A stretch of 64,000 nt of DNA. Source: CAZQQU01 sp964595625. GTDB lineage: Bacteria; Bacteroidota; Bacteroidia; Flavobacteriales; Flavobacteriaceae. A program made the position numbers and the translations under genes. Below the pieces are notes generated by a model. That model saw nothing but the letters and a program-made list of their open reading frames with translations. It was not told the DNA's origin and did no database searches. Position 1 is the first letter of the stretch. Every line of letters starts with the position of its first letter. Shown here in pieces: positions 9,221 through 17,842 of the stretch. The stretch is taken from assembly GCA_964595625.1 (NCBI GenBank), contig CAZQQU010000001.1:186001-250000 (forward strand), written 5' to 3'.

Positions 9221-9394
9221 TAAAATGCCTTAAAAACAGAATGAATAGATTTGTTAATCTAAGACGAAAACACACTTCCTATTTTTACTTGGTTCACCAA
9301 AAATAACTCTTCTTAAAAGAGGAGATAAACTAGTTCTTAATAACCCTCTTCGCTTTGCTACGGGGAAATATTTAAATATCCAAAGTTATAAAAT
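9221..9394. other. Intergenic stretch after prfB
   Basis: Between the prfB stop and the shared terminator at 9395 there is no coding frame and no RNA that I recognise. A short CTCTT/AAGAG hairpin near 9307-9324 lacks a T run. On the other side of the tRNA, 9504-9789 is also noncoding and holds only a 12-base palindrome (ACTTAATTAAGT, 9518-9529) that may belong to the tRNA promoter region. Confidence 0.5.
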
Positions 9395-9425
9395 AAAAAA
9401 GCTGTCTAAAAAGACAGCTTTTTTT
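9395..9425. terminator. Bidirectional terminator between prfB and tRNA-Met
   Basis: GCTGTCT (9401-9407) pairs with AGACAGC (9412-9418) across an AAAA loop. Six A precede it and seven T follow, so it works in both directions: for prfB rightward and for the tRNA leftward. Confidence 0.8.
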
Positions 9426-9429
9426 AGGG

Positions 9430-9503
9430 TAGCGTGGGGGGGACTTGAACCCCCGACCTCCGGGTTATGAATCCGACGCTCTAACCAGCTGAGCTACCAC
9501 GCC
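9430..9503 (-). tRNA. tRNA-Met (anticodon CAT)
   Basis: The reverse strand folds into a 74-base cloverleaf. The acceptor GGCGTGG pairs with CCACGCT (with a G-U at the end pair), the discriminator is A, and the D arm carries GCTCAGCTGGTTAGAGC. The anticodon loop is TTCATAA and the T arm is GGGGG-TTCAAGT-CCCCC. CCA is not encoded. The anticodon is CAT. The acceptor start and D arm look like elongator tRNA-Met rather than initiator, but a CAT-reading tRNA-Ile2 cannot be excluded without a model search. The closing pair of the anticodon stem is an A-C mismatch. Confidence 0.88.
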
Positions 9504-9789
9504 ATGAAAATCGAAATACTTAATTAAGTGATCTTTTTGTATTTCAAAAAAATAAGAACTTCGACAGTGTTGTTTTTCTTATTTAGAAATAAAACTAGCT
9601 CGTTTCATTTCTAATTTTCCTTGTAAAGGCTATATCACAGCAGTGATTTATTCTTTCTGAAAAACGCCTGCAAAGATAAAAACAATTTGACTTTAGACAA
9701 CAAAATTATAGTTTTTAAAAAATAATTTTTTAAGCTTTTGTAATTGCATATTAATATCTATATTGTCGCCACCAAATAAAGACCAAACT

Positions 9790-10176
9790 ATGAAACAAAA
9801 AGTAAAATTTGAATTGGAGTTTCCCATTCAAGTCTCTCCAGCACTTCTGTTTCAATATCTTTCAACACCCTCAGGGCTTTCTGAGTGGTTTGCAGAGAAT
9901 GTAAACTCAAGAGGTGAAATTTTTACTTTTATCTGGAATGATTCCGAGGAAAAGGCGAAATTAATGGGTAAAAAAAATGAGGAACGTATAAAATTTAAAT
10001 GGTTACACGACGAAAAAGATGAGTATTTCTTTGAAATGCGTATTCAAGTAGATGAAATTACTAAAGACGTTTCGTTGATGATAACCGATTTTTGTTACGA
10101 AGACGAAATTGAAGAAAATCATATGCTTTGGGAAAACATGGTTTCTGATTTAAAACATGTATTAGGGTCCACCTAA
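9790..10176 (+). CDS. START-like domain protein
   Basis: This 128-residue protein begins MKQKVKFELEFPIQVSP and contains LFQYLSTPSGLSEWFAE, typical of the small START-like/AHSA1-related fold widespread in Bacteroidota. The fold binds hydrophobic ligands in its relatives, but the ligand and role here are unknown. I chose the ATG at 9790 over an in-frame TTG at 9763, because it puts the first beta-strand right at the N-terminus. The gene stands alone; a terminator-like hairpin at 10208-10232 follows its stop codon. Confidence 0.72.
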   Translation: MKQKVKFELEFPIQVSPALLFQYLSTPSGLSEWFAENVNSRGEIFTFIWNDSEEKAKLMGKKNEERIKFKWLHDEKDEYFFEMRIQVDEITKDVSLMITDFCYEDEIEENHMLWENMVSDLKHVLGST

Positions 10177-10200
10177 ATATAATTTCATTTTAAATAAACG

Positions 10201-10208
10201 TATCTTTG
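10201..10208 (+). promoter_or_regulatory. -7 box of the aminotransferase gene
   Basis: TATCTTTG fits TAnnTTTG. A start site about 5-7 bases downstream would fall inside the hairpin at 10208-10232, so transcripts from this promoter would lack the left arm of that hairpin. Confidence 0.5.
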
Positions 10209-10232
10209 CCCCTTAAAAAAGGGGCTTTTTTT
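10208..10232 (+). terminator. Terminator of the START-like gene, abutting the next ATG
   Basis: GCCCC (10208-10212) pairs with GGGGC (10221-10225) and seven T follow directly. The aminotransferase ATG begins at 10233, the very next base. It is a well-formed rho-independent terminator for the upstream gene. Confidence 0.7.
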
Positions 10233-11075
10233 ATGGTAAATCTAAACGGTCAAATAACTTCAAATTCTGAATTGTTAACCCCCAATAATAGAGCGTTTGC
10301 TTATGGTGATGGTGTATTTGAAACTATGAAAGTAGTGGCTGGAAAAATTCTTTTCTGGGAAGATCACTACTTGCGTTTAATGGCTTCTATGCGGATCATG
10401 CGAATGGAAATACCATTGAGTTTTACTATGGATTATCTGGAGCAACAAATTCAAGATACCGTGGTAGCTTTAAATTCTACTTCGCCAGCTTATAAAGCTA
10501 GAATTACAGTTTATAGAAATGAAGGTGGACGATATACCCCTAGAGTTAATACTGTTTCTTTTGTGGTAGTTGCCGAGCCTATAGATTCTCCCTTTTATCT
10601 TTTTTCTATAGACGATTATGAAATCGAGCTTTTTAAAGATTATTATGTAAACTCCGGCTTGTTATCTACAATTAAATCCACCAACCGAGCGATTAATATT
10701 TTGGCAGGCATTTTTGCACAAGAAAACGATTATCACAATTGTGTGTTGCTCAACGAGAATAAAATGGTAGTGGAAGCCACCAACGGGAATCTTTTTTTAG
10801 TTTTTGGTAATACCATTAAAACACCTTCGATTGAAAGCGGGTGTCTGCGAGGTGTACTACGAAAGCAACTGTTATCTATGGCCAAACAACTGCCGGAATA
10901 TCAATTTGAAGAAACCAGCATTTCTCCTTTTGAATTACAAAAAGCCGATGAAATCTTTATAACTAACGTACTGGTGGGTATCCAACCGGTAACGCGATAT
11001 CGCAAAAAAACCTACCAACATCAGGTTGCCAAAGACTTGCATACTAAGTTGCAGGTGAAAATTCGATTGGGTTAA
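10233..11075 (+). CDS. Class IV aminotransferase (PLP, BcaT/D-AAT fold)
   Basis: This 280-residue protein belongs to the fold-type IV PLP enzymes (branched-chain aminotransferase, D-amino-acid aminotransferase, aminodeoxychorismate lyase). Visible marks are NNRAFAYGDGVFETM near the N-terminus, the Schiff-base lysine in STIKSTNRAINI, and VEATNGNLFLVFG followed by SGCLRGVLR. The exact reaction cannot be chosen by eye; aminodeoxychorismate lyase-like and amino-acid transaminase functions are both possible. I prefer the ATG at 10233 to an in-frame TTG at 10206 because the latter lies inside the promoter/terminator hairpin. Its stop region overlaps the convergent yqgE end by four bases. Confidence 0.82.
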   Translation: MVNLNGQITSNSELLTPNNRAFAYGDGVFETMKVVAGKILFWEDHYLRLMASMRIMRMEIPLSFTMDYLEQQIQDTVVALNSTSPAYKARITVYRNEGGRYTPRVNTVSFVVVAEPIDSPFYLFSIDDYEIELFKDYYVNSGLLSTIKSTNRAINILAGIFAQENDYHNCVLLNENKMVVEATNGNLFLVFGNTIKTPSIESGCLRGVLRKQLLSMAKQLPEYQFEETSISPFELQKADEIFITNVLVGIQPVTRYRKKTYQHQVAKDLHTKLQVKIRLG

Positions 11076-11632
11076 TTAAAATCGGGGTTTTCAGGTGCGT
11101 TTGCCCAAAGAGGATATTCACCGCCTAATTCCAGCATTTTTTCTTTCCAAAAGGTAGTTCCGTTTTTGGAAAATAAATTTTTACCGTACTTATTATGTAT
11201 AACCACCCAGGTATTGAGCGCAATTTCTTCGTGAAGTTGCTCGTAACCCCATCCCGAATAACCCAAGAAAAAACGAATATCTCGGTGGGTGAGTAACTGG
11301 TTATTCAATAAGATAGTGACTAATTCATAATTATTTCCCCAATAAATTCCATCAGCAATTTCCACACTATCAGGAATTAAATCGGGGCGGCAGTGTATAA
11401 AGTAAATATTGTCCTCCTCGACCGGACCGCCGTAGTATAAATTCAAATCGGATGTAATATTGGTGATTAGGTCTTCTAATTTGTAGGGCAAACGTTTGTT
11501 CAATATAAATCCCACAAAGCCTTCTTTATTTTCATCCGTGAGTAAGATCACGGATCGATTAAAATAAGCATCTCCCAAAACAGAAGGTTCGGCTATAAGC
11601 AATTTTCCTTTAGTGGGTTTCAATAAATGCAT
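11072..11632 (-). CDS. YqgE/AlgH family protein (UPF0301)
   Basis: This 186-residue protein shows the family signature: PTKGKLLIAEPSVLGDAYFNRSVILL at the N-terminus (two halves of one conserved block), GFILNK, LYYGGPVEEDNIYFIH and GYSGWGYEQL. The family is conserved in many bacteria; its biochemical function is not established. In Pseudomonas the homologue AlgH affects alginate regulation, which does not transfer here. The start ATG is at 11630-11632. The gene precedes no other leftward gene closely and overlaps the aminotransferase end convergently. Confidence 0.88.
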   Translation of the reverse strand: MHLLKPTKGKLLIAEPSVLGDAYFNRSVILLTDENKEGFVGFILNKRLPYKLEDLITNITSDLNLYYGGPVEEDNIYFIHCRPDLIPDSVEIADGIYWGNNYELVTILLNNQLLTHRDIRFFLGYSGWGYEQLHEEIALNTWVVIHNKYGKNLFSKNGTTFWKEKMLELGGEYPLWANAPENPDFN

Positions 11633-11691
11633 ATTTTAAATAGATATGTAGGTTGTATAAATATAAAAAAGAAAAAATAAACTGACAAACA

Positions 11692-13071
11692 TTAAAGTTT
11701 CTCTCCTAAGTGATTTATCAGCTCAGTCATAGATAAGGTCCATTGCTCCCCCGATTGCATGCTTTTTAAAGTAATGGTTTGTTGGGTGATTTCCTGTTCA
11801 CCCAGGATCGCTACATAAGGAATATTTCTCTTATCCGCATAACTCATTTGTTTGCCCATTTTTACCGCATCGGGATACAGTTCGGCAGCAATATTTTGTT
11901 GTCTGAGTTGATCGATAGTCTGCATGCAATAGGCAGCTTCTTTTTCTCCAAAATTGACAAAGAGTATTTTGGTTCCTTCGAGTACTGTTTTGGGGAAGAG
12001 TTGGAGTTCTTCAAGCACCAAATAAATACGGTCTAAGCCGAAAGAAATACCGACACCGCTCACATTTTTTAAACCAAAAATACCGGTCAGGTCGTCGTAT
12101 CTTCCACCCCCACCAATACTTCCCATCGATACCGATGGGGGAGGAGCCACCTCAAAAATAGCTCCGGTGTAGTAGTTCAAACCGCGGGCTAAAGTAAGGT
12201 CTAATATAAGTTCGGCCGATTTTAATTTTAGACTATTAATTTGTTGTATCACAAAAGAAAGTTCCTTGATGCCTTTCTTTCCGGTTTCGGAAACCAAAAG
12301 CATTTGCGAAAGCACGTCCAATTTTGCTTCATTGCTTCCTGAAAGAGTAAATAAGGGTTGTAATTTTTCTATGGCTTTCGCCGAAATACCTTTTTCGAGC
12401 ATTTCTTTTTTAACGCCGTCTTCACCAATTTTATCGAGCTTGTCTAAAGCAACGGTAAAATCGATAAGTTGTTCTTCAGCACCGATAACTTCGGCTATAC
12501 CCGAAAGGATTTTACGGTTGTTGAGCTTGATGATGGTGCCTTTCAAACCTAATTTATCAAACACTTCATCGTAGAGTTGTACCAATTCGACTTCTTGCCA
12601 AAGCGAATTAGAACCCACCACATCAGCATCACATTGGTAAAATTCCCGGAATCGCCCTTTTTGCGGACGGTCGGCCCGCCAAACGGGTTGGATTTGATAG
12701 CGTTTGAACGGAAAAGTTATATCGTTTTGATACTGTACCACATACCGGGCAAAGGGCACGGTCAAGTCGTAACGAAGGGCTTTTTCAGAAATTTGTGAGG
12801 TGATTTTTTGACTGTTTTTCTCGGCCAAAAGAGAATCGTCTGCTTTACTTAGGAAATCCCCGCTGTTTAAAATTTTAAAAATCAATCGATCGCCTTCTTC
12901 GCCGTATTTTCCTAATAGGGTATCTAAATTTTCAAAAGAAGGCGTTTCAATAGGTTGGAATCCGTAGAGCTCAAAACTTTTTTTAATAGTTTTAAATATA
13001 TAGTTTCTTCGAGCCACTTCTTGCGGCGAAAAATCACGAGTTCCTTTCGGTATGGATGGTTTTTTAGACAT
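11692..13071 (-). CDS. hisS: Histidyl-tRNA synthetase
   Basis: This 459-residue class II synthetase charges tRNA-His. Motif 1 lies in KGTRDFSPQEVARRN. Motif 2 is around FKRYQIQPVWRADRPQKGR, with the arginine that contacts ATP. The HisRS-specific LARGLNYYTGAIFEV and the glycine-rich GSIGGGGRYDDL are both clear. The C-terminal anticodon-binding domain (about residues 360-459) is complete. It lies downstream of dnaK on the same strand but is separated by a dnaK terminator and its own 120-base leader that includes a hairpin, so it is probably transcribed independently. Confidence 0.95.
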   Translation of the reverse strand: MSKKPSIPKGTRDFSPQEVARRNYIFKTIKKSFELYGFQPIETPSFENLDTLLGKYGEEGDRLIFKILNSGDFLSKADDSLLAEKNSQKITSQISEKALRYDLTVPFARYVVQYQNDITFPFKRYQIQPVWRADRPQKGRFREFYQCDADVVGSNSLWQEVELVQLYDEVFDKLGLKGTIIKLNNRKILSGIAEVIGAEEQLIDFTVALDKLDKIGEDGVKKEMLEKGISAKAIEKLQPLFTLSGSNEAKLDVLSQMLLVSETGKKGIKELSFVIQQINSLKLKSAELILDLTLARGLNYYTGAIFEVAPPPSVSMGSIGGGGRYDDLTGIFGLKNVSGVGISFGLDRIYLVLEELQLFPKTVLEGTKILFVNFGEKEAAYCMQTIDQLRQQNIAAELYPDAVKMGKQMSYADKRNIPYVAILGEQEITQQTITLKSMQSGEQWTLSMTELINHLGEKL

Positions 13072-13088
13072 TTGTTATTATAAGTTTT

Positions 13089-13119
13089 ACTCTACGAAGC
13101 CCGAAGGGCGAAGTAGAGT
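13089..13119 (-). other. Hairpin in the hisS leader
   Basis: ACTCTAC pairs with GTAGAGT (7 bp). After a 3x3 internal loop a second GCCC/GGGC stem with a TTC loop follows, read leftward. No T run follows, so it is not a plain terminator. It lies 18 bases before the hisS start and could shape the mRNA leader. Confidence 0.4.
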
Positions 13120-13140
13120 GCAAATATCTATATTTTATAT

Positions 13141-13165
13141 AAAAAAAGCCGCCTATGCAGACGGC
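13141..13165 (-). terminator. Terminator of dnaK
   Basis: Read leftward, GCCGTC pairs with GGCGGC (one T-G pair) across TGCATA and is followed by seven T. It lies 27 bases after the dnaK stop codon. Confidence 0.78.
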
Positions 13166-13191
13166 ATTTTAAAAATTAGATTATTGGGTCA

Positions 13192-15087
13192 TTACTTGAC
13201 TTCTTCAAAATCCACATCCTCCACATTATCGCCGGTTTTCGGATCACTTTCCGAAGCAGATTGAGCTCCGTTTTGCTGGGCATCGGCCTGTGCTTTGTAC
13301 ATTTCTTCGGAAGCATTTTTCCAAGCTTCGTTGATTTTGTCTAAAGCCGGTTGGATAACCGTAACATCTTTGCTTTCGTAAGCTTTTTTGAGTTCTTCCA
13401 AAGCATCTTCAATCGGTTTTTTGTTGGCATCTGATATTTTTTCACCAAACTCTTTCAATTGTTTTTCGGTTTGGAAAATCATCGCATCGGCTTCGTTAAG
13501 CTTATCGGCTGTTTCTTTGGCTTTTTTATCAGCTTCGGCATTGGCTTCGGCTTCGGCTTTCATTCGTTTGATTTCTTCTTCGGTCAAACCGGAAGAGGCC
13601 TCAATACGAATATTTTGGGTTTTGTTAGTCGCTTTATCGGTAGCACTTACGTGAATGATACCGTTGGCGTCAATATCAAAAGTAACCTCAATTTGCGGTA
13701 CACCACGAGGAGCAGGAGGGATGCCGTCTAGGTGAAAACGTCCGATGGTTTTGTTGTCGTTTGCCATAGGTCGCTCTCCTTGTAACACGTGTATTTCTAC
13801 ACTGGGTTGATTATCGGCTGCGGTAGAGAAAACCTGTGATTTTTTAGTAGGAATGGTGGTGTTGGCTTCAATGAGTTTAGTAAATACTCCACCCATGGTT
13901 TCAATTCCCAAAGACAAAGGCGTTACGTCTAACAGTAAAACATCTTTGACATCACCCGTTAAAACTCCTCCTTGTATCGCAGCACCGATGGCAACTACTT
14001 CATCCGGGTTAACGCCCTTGCTGGGTGCTTTTCCGAAAAATTGCTCCACCGCTTGTTGGACAGCCGGGATACGTGTTGAACCTCCTACTAATATAATCTC
14101 GTCAATGTCTGATTTAGACACTCCGGCTTTCTTTAAAGCACTTTCACAAGGAACGATGGTTTTTTTGACCAACTCATCAATAAGTTGTTCAAATTTGGCA
14201 CGTGTTAAACTGCGTACCAAGTGTTTAGGACCGCTGGCTGTAGCAGTGATATAGGGTAAGTTAATCTCGGTTTGTGTAGAAGAAGATAATTCAATTTTAG
14301 CCTTTTCTGCCGCTTCTTTTAAACGCTGTAAAGCCATTGGATCCTTTCGCAGATCAATATCTTCTTCGGATTTGAATTCTTCGGCTAACCAATTGATAAT
14401 TTTTTGATCCACGTCGTCTCCTCCTAAATGGGTGTCTCCTTCGGTAGAAAGTACTTCAAATACTCCGTCACCTAATTCTAACACCGATACGTCGTGAGTA
14501 CCTCCTCCAAAGTCAAATACTACAATTTTTTGATCTTTTCCTTTTTTATCCAATCCGTATGCTAAAGCAGCCGCCGTAGGTTCGTTGATAATACGACGAA
14601 CTTTTAAGCCGGCAATTTCACCCGCTTCTTTAGTAGCTTGGCGTTGCGCATCATTAAAGTACGCAGGTACGGTGATAACCGCTTCTGAAACTGTCTGACC
14701 TAAATAATCTTCAGCAGTTTTTTTCATTTTTTGAAGGGTCATAGCCGAAATTTCTTGAGGGGTATATAAACGACCATCAATATCTACTCGAGGTGTATCG
14801 TTATCCCCTTTAACTACCTTATACGCAGAACGCTCAATTTCATTAGCAGCTTCCGAAAATTTAATTCCCATATAGCGCTTAATCGATGAAATAGTCTTGG
14901 TAGGATTGGTAATGGCCTGACGTCGAGCAGGGTCTCCTACTTTAATTTCACCACCTTCTACAAATGCTACTACCGAAGGAGTGGTACGCTTACCTTCAGC
15001 ATTCGGGATTACCACCGGCTCACTACCTTCCATCACTGATACACAAGAGTTGGTGGTTCCTAAGTCTATTCCTATTATTTTACTCAT
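13192..15087 (-). CDS. dnaK: Molecular chaperone DnaK (Hsp70)
   Basis: This 631-residue ATP-dependent chaperone folds nascent and stress-damaged proteins with DnaJ and GrpE. The ATPase domain starts GIDLGTTNSCVSV and contains the phosphate-binding FDFGGGTHDVSVLELG and ILVGGSTRIPAVQ. The linker DVLLLDVTPLSLGIET leads into the substrate-binding beta domain, and a helical lid ends in the EEVK-type tail. Length is normal. No dnaJ or grpE is adjacent. The upstream region shows no CIRCE element. A TTGGCAT-N5-TGTCA motif on the reverse strand (15134-15151) is a weak candidate for regulation. Confidence 0.97.
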   Translation of the reverse strand: MSKIIGIDLGTTNSCVSVMEGSEPVVIPNAEGKRTTPSVVAFVEGGEIKVGDPARRQAITNPTKTISSIKRYMGIKFSEAANEIERSAYKVVKGDNDTPRVDIDGRLYTPQEISAMTLQKMKKTAEDYLGQTVSEAVITVPAYFNDAQRQATKEAGEIAGLKVRRIINEPTAAALAYGLDKKGKDQKIVVFDFGGGTHDVSVLELGDGVFEVLSTEGDTHLGGDDVDQKIINWLAEEFKSEEDIDLRKDPMALQRLKEAAEKAKIELSSSTQTEINLPYITATASGPKHLVRSLTRAKFEQLIDELVKKTIVPCESALKKAGVSKSDIDEIILVGGSTRIPAVQQAVEQFFGKAPSKGVNPDEVVAIGAAIQGGVLTGDVKDVLLLDVTPLSLGIETMGGVFTKLIEANTTIPTKKSQVFSTAADNQPSVEIHVLQGERPMANDNKTIGRFHLDGIPPAPRGVPQIEVTFDIDANGIIHVSATDKATNKTQNIRIEASSGLTEEEIKRMKAEAEANAEADKKAKETADKLNEADAMIFQTEKQLKEFGEKISDANKKPIEDALEELKKAYESKDVTVIQPALDKINEAWKNASEEMYKAQADAQQNGAQSASESDPKTGDNVEDVDFEEVK

Positions 15088-15339
15088 AATCTATAAAAAT
15101 TTTAGTTTTGTTTGTAATGGTTTGCTCATTAAATGACAATCATTATGCCAATATAAAGAGGTATGACACTATGGCAGAATTCGGATTAATGCACATATAG
15201 GTAGTATGTTTCCACATCAAAAGCTACATCCATAGAGATAAGTAATGGTAAAGTCTATAAATATTTGCGGGATATTGTACGCATTTCTTCTTTTGTATAT
15301 ACAAGTTTTTTATTTTAGCTCTTTTTAAAAACAACAACT

Positions 15340-17262
15340 ATGCACTTAGTGATTAGAAAAATCTGGTTTTTTGTATTCTTTATTATTTCGACAACCTACG
15401 CACAAAATCCTTTGACTAACAATCAAAGTAAATTTGATGTTCATCTCTATCGCGCCGGGAATGAATATCGATCTGCGTCTGGAATTCCCGGACCGAAATA
15501 CTGGCAAAATGGTGCTGATTATTACATTGAAGCAGAATTAGACGATCAAAATCACCTGCTCACCGGTAAAGTAGTTATTACCTATTATAATAATAGCCCA
15601 GATCCATTGGATTATCTTTGGTTGCATCTGGAACAAAATCGCTTTACAAAAGATTCTCGAGGTACACTTACCACACCTATACAGGGTACTCGATATTCAG
15701 GAGATATTGATGGTGGTTTTCAAATAAGTAATGTGGTAGTTAAAACAGGCAAACAAACCTCAACTAGCTATTGGATCAATGATACTCGGATGCAAATACA
15801 GCTTCAAGAGCCGTTGGCTGCTCAAGGGGGTAAAGCCGAAATCAGTATGAACTTTAGTTTTAAAATCCCCCAACGTGGGATGGATCGCATGGGGCGATTA
15901 GATACTTCAGAAGGAACTATCTACTCTCTTGCACAATGGTACCCCAAAATGGCGGTTTACGACGATGTTAAAGGGTGGAATATCGAACCCTACCTAGGAG
16001 CGGGTGAGTTTTATTTGGGGTATGGAAATTTTCACTATAAAATTACGGTTCCTTATGATCACATAGTTGTGGGTTCCGGAAAATTAGTCAACGAAACAAC
16101 CGCACTTTCGAAAGAGATAATTTCGCGTATGCGAAAAGCAGAAAAAAGCGATCAAACTGTTATGCTAATTGCTGAAAATGAAGTGGGAAATACTACGTTA
16201 ACCCGACCCAAACAGAGTGGTAAAATTACTTGGGAATTTAAAATGGAAAATACCCGGGACGTAGCATTTGCTTCTTCCAAAGCCTTTATTTGGGATGCAG
16301 CGAGAATTAATTTGCCCAATGGTAAATCGGCACTTGCCCAATCGGTTTATCCCAAAGAAAGTAATGGAGACAATGGTTGGGAGCGTTCCACTGAATATAC
16401 CAAAGCCTCTGTAGAATATTACTCTAAAAACATTTATCCCTATCCGTATCCGGTAGCCGTAAACGTAGCTTCGAATGTGGGGGGGATGGAATATCCCGGA
16501 TTGGCCTTTTGTAGCTCCCGGTCGAAAGGGAGTAGGTTGTGGGGGGTAACCGATCATGAATTTGGTCATATTTGGTATCCCATGATTGTAGGTACCAACG
16601 AACGCCTACATGTGTGGTTAGACGAAGGCTTGAATATGTTAATCAACCATTATAGCACTGTAAGTTTTAACCAATCGGAATACGCTTCGCGTATGGATCG
16701 AGAGATGATTATTGCTTGGATGAACAGCAGTATGCGGGAGCCTATTAGTACTTATCCGGATATAGCTCAACACAACAACTTGGGCTTTACGGGTTACTAC
16801 AAACCGGCCTATGGACTTTTTATGCTTCGTGAATACATACTGGGGCACGATCGATTTGATGCCGCTTTAAAAGCCTATACTCATGCGTGGGCATTCAAAC
16901 ATCCCCGTCCGGAAGATTTCTTTAATATTTTTGAAAATGTATCGGGTGAAGATTTGAGTTGGTTTTGGAAACATTGGTTTTATGGTAATGACCCCATTGA
17001 CCTAGCTATTGAAGCTGTCGATAAAGTACGAACCGATTACTTGATTACGTTTAGAAATTTCGGTATGCCCATGCCGGTTCATTTTGAAGTGACCTATGCC
17101 GACCAAACTAAAGAGCGCCTTTACCTACCCGTGGAAGTGTGGCACCGACAAAACCATTGGGTGTACTTATTAGAAACCCAAAAAGAGATTATAAAAATTG
17201 AAATTGATCCAGACCGAATTCTTGCAGATAGCAACGAAACCAATAATTCCTGGACTCCTTAA
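15340..17262 (+). CDS. Secreted M1 family zinc metallopeptidase
   Basis: This 640-residue aminopeptidase-type enzyme has a signal peptide (hydrophobic IWFFVFFIIS ending in TYAQ). The zinc site is HEFGH at residues 406-410 followed by Glu429, i.e. HEXXH-X18-E of clan MA gluzincins. NVGGMEYPG upstream stands where GAMEN recognises the free N-terminus. The N-terminal ~240 residues form the M1 saddle domain. It should cleave amino-terminal residues of peptides in the periplasm or outside. The final residues include DSNETNNSWTP. Its end is convergent with tadA, and a 16-base tandem duplication spans both stop codons. Confidence 0.88.
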   Translation: MHLVIRKIWFFVFFIISTTYAQNPLTNNQSKFDVHLYRAGNEYRSASGIPGPKYWQNGADYYIEAELDDQNHLLTGKVVITYYNNSPDPLDYLWLHLEQNRFTKDSRGTLTTPIQGTRYSGDIDGGFQISNVVVKTGKQTSTSYWINDTRMQIQLQEPLAAQGGKAEISMNFSFKIPQRGMDRMGRLDTSEGTIYSLAQWYPKMAVYDDVKGWNIEPYLGAGEFYLGYGNFHYKITVPYDHIVVGSGKLVNETTALSKEIISRMRKAEKSDQTVMLIAENEVGNTTLTRPKQSGKITWEFKMENTRDVAFASSKAFIWDAARINLPNGKSALAQSVYPKESNGDNGWERSTEYTKASVEYYSKNIYPYPYPVAVNVASNVGGMEYPGLAFCSSRSKGSRLWGVTDHEFGHIWYPMIVGTNERLHVWLDEGLNMLINHYSTVSFNQSEYASRMDREMIIAWMNSSMREPISTYPDIAQHNNLGFTGYYKPAYGLFMLREYILGHDRFDAALKAYTHAWAFKHPRPEDFFNIFENVSGEDLSWFWKHWFYGNDPIDLAIEAVDKVRTDYLITFRNFGMPMPVHFEVTYADQTKERLYLPVEVWHRQNHWVYLLETQKEIIKIEIDPDRILADSNETNNSWTP

Positions 17263-17289
17263 GAAAGTTTTAGCTTAAGAAAGTTTTAG
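17258..17289. repeat. Tandem 16-bp duplication across two stop codons
   Basis: CTTAAGAAAGTTTTAG occurs twice with no gap (17258-17273 and 17274-17289). The first copy contains the TAA of the peptidase gene, and the second contains the reverse-strand TAA of tadA. Confidence 0.9.
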
Positions 17290-17735
17290 TTTAAATTTCT
17301 TTTTTCAATAAAAAAACGCTTTAAAATCGCCGCACATGCTGTGGCCAAAACTCCACCTTCAAACTTGGTTTTGGGGTGGAGTTTTGTATTTAAATGGATG
17401 CATCCACGATGTTCATCTCGGGCCCCGTACACTATACGGTCAATTTGGCTCCAGTATAAGGCTCCGGCACACATTTGACAAGGCTCTAAGGTGACGTATA
17501 AAGTGCATTTACGTAAATATTTACCTCCTAAATAATTGGCTGCAGCAGTAATGGCCTGCATTTCGGCATGAGCTGTCACATCGTTTAAAGCTTCAGTAAG
17601 ATTGTGCGAACGGGCAATGATTTTTTGATCAATTACAATCACGGCTCCTATAGGAATTTCACCTTTGTGAAAAGCAGTTTCAGCTTCCTGTAATGCACGT
17701 TTCATAAAGTATTCGTCATCAAAAGGGGAAATCAT
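17286..17735 (-). CDS. tadA: tRNA adenosine(34) deaminase
   Basis: This 149-residue zinc deaminase converts wobble adenosine to inosine in tRNA-Arg(ACG). The catalytic HAE is at residues 56-58 (Glu58 the proton shuttle), and PCQMC (Pro85, Cys86, Cys89) supplies the other zinc ligands. GEIPIGAVIV and the TadA-type GARDEHRG agree. The C-terminus (RFFIEKRNLN) is basic as expected for tRNA contact. Other cytidine/guanine deaminases share the zinc motif, but length and the ALYWSQIDRIVYG segment favour TadA. Confidence 0.9.
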   Translation of the reverse strand: MISPFDDEYFMKRALQEAETAFHKGEIPIGAVIVIDQKIIARSHNLTEALNDVTAHAEMQAITAAANYLGGKYLRKCTLYVTLEPCQMCAGALYWSQIDRIVYGARDEHRGCIHLNTKLHPKTKFEGGVLATACAAILKRFFIEKRNLN

Positions 17736-17830
17736 AGCTCTTGCATATAAATAAGTTTTAAAGAATCCTCATCGGTAGAATCCTTTTTAAAAGTCGCATT
17801 TTACCCCTCAAAAATACGATATCAATTGCG

Positions 17831-17838
17831 TACTTTTG
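17831..17838 (+). promoter_or_regulatory. -7 box of dxs
   Basis: TACTTTTG fits TAnnTTTG, only four bases before the dxs ATG (17843). Transcription would therefore begin at or almost at the start codon, giving a leaderless or near-leaderless mRNA. No -33 TTG was recognised. Confidence 0.5.
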
Positions 17839-17842
17839 TCCC

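Noticed and set aside
13388..14254. Long forward frames opposite dnaK
   Set aside because: They are serine- and leucine-rich mirror frames of a conserved coding region, without start signals or recognisable domains.
15088..15339. CIRCE or other known heat-shock operator before dnaK
   Set aside because: No TTAGCACTC-N9-GAGTGCTAA-type repeat is present in the region.
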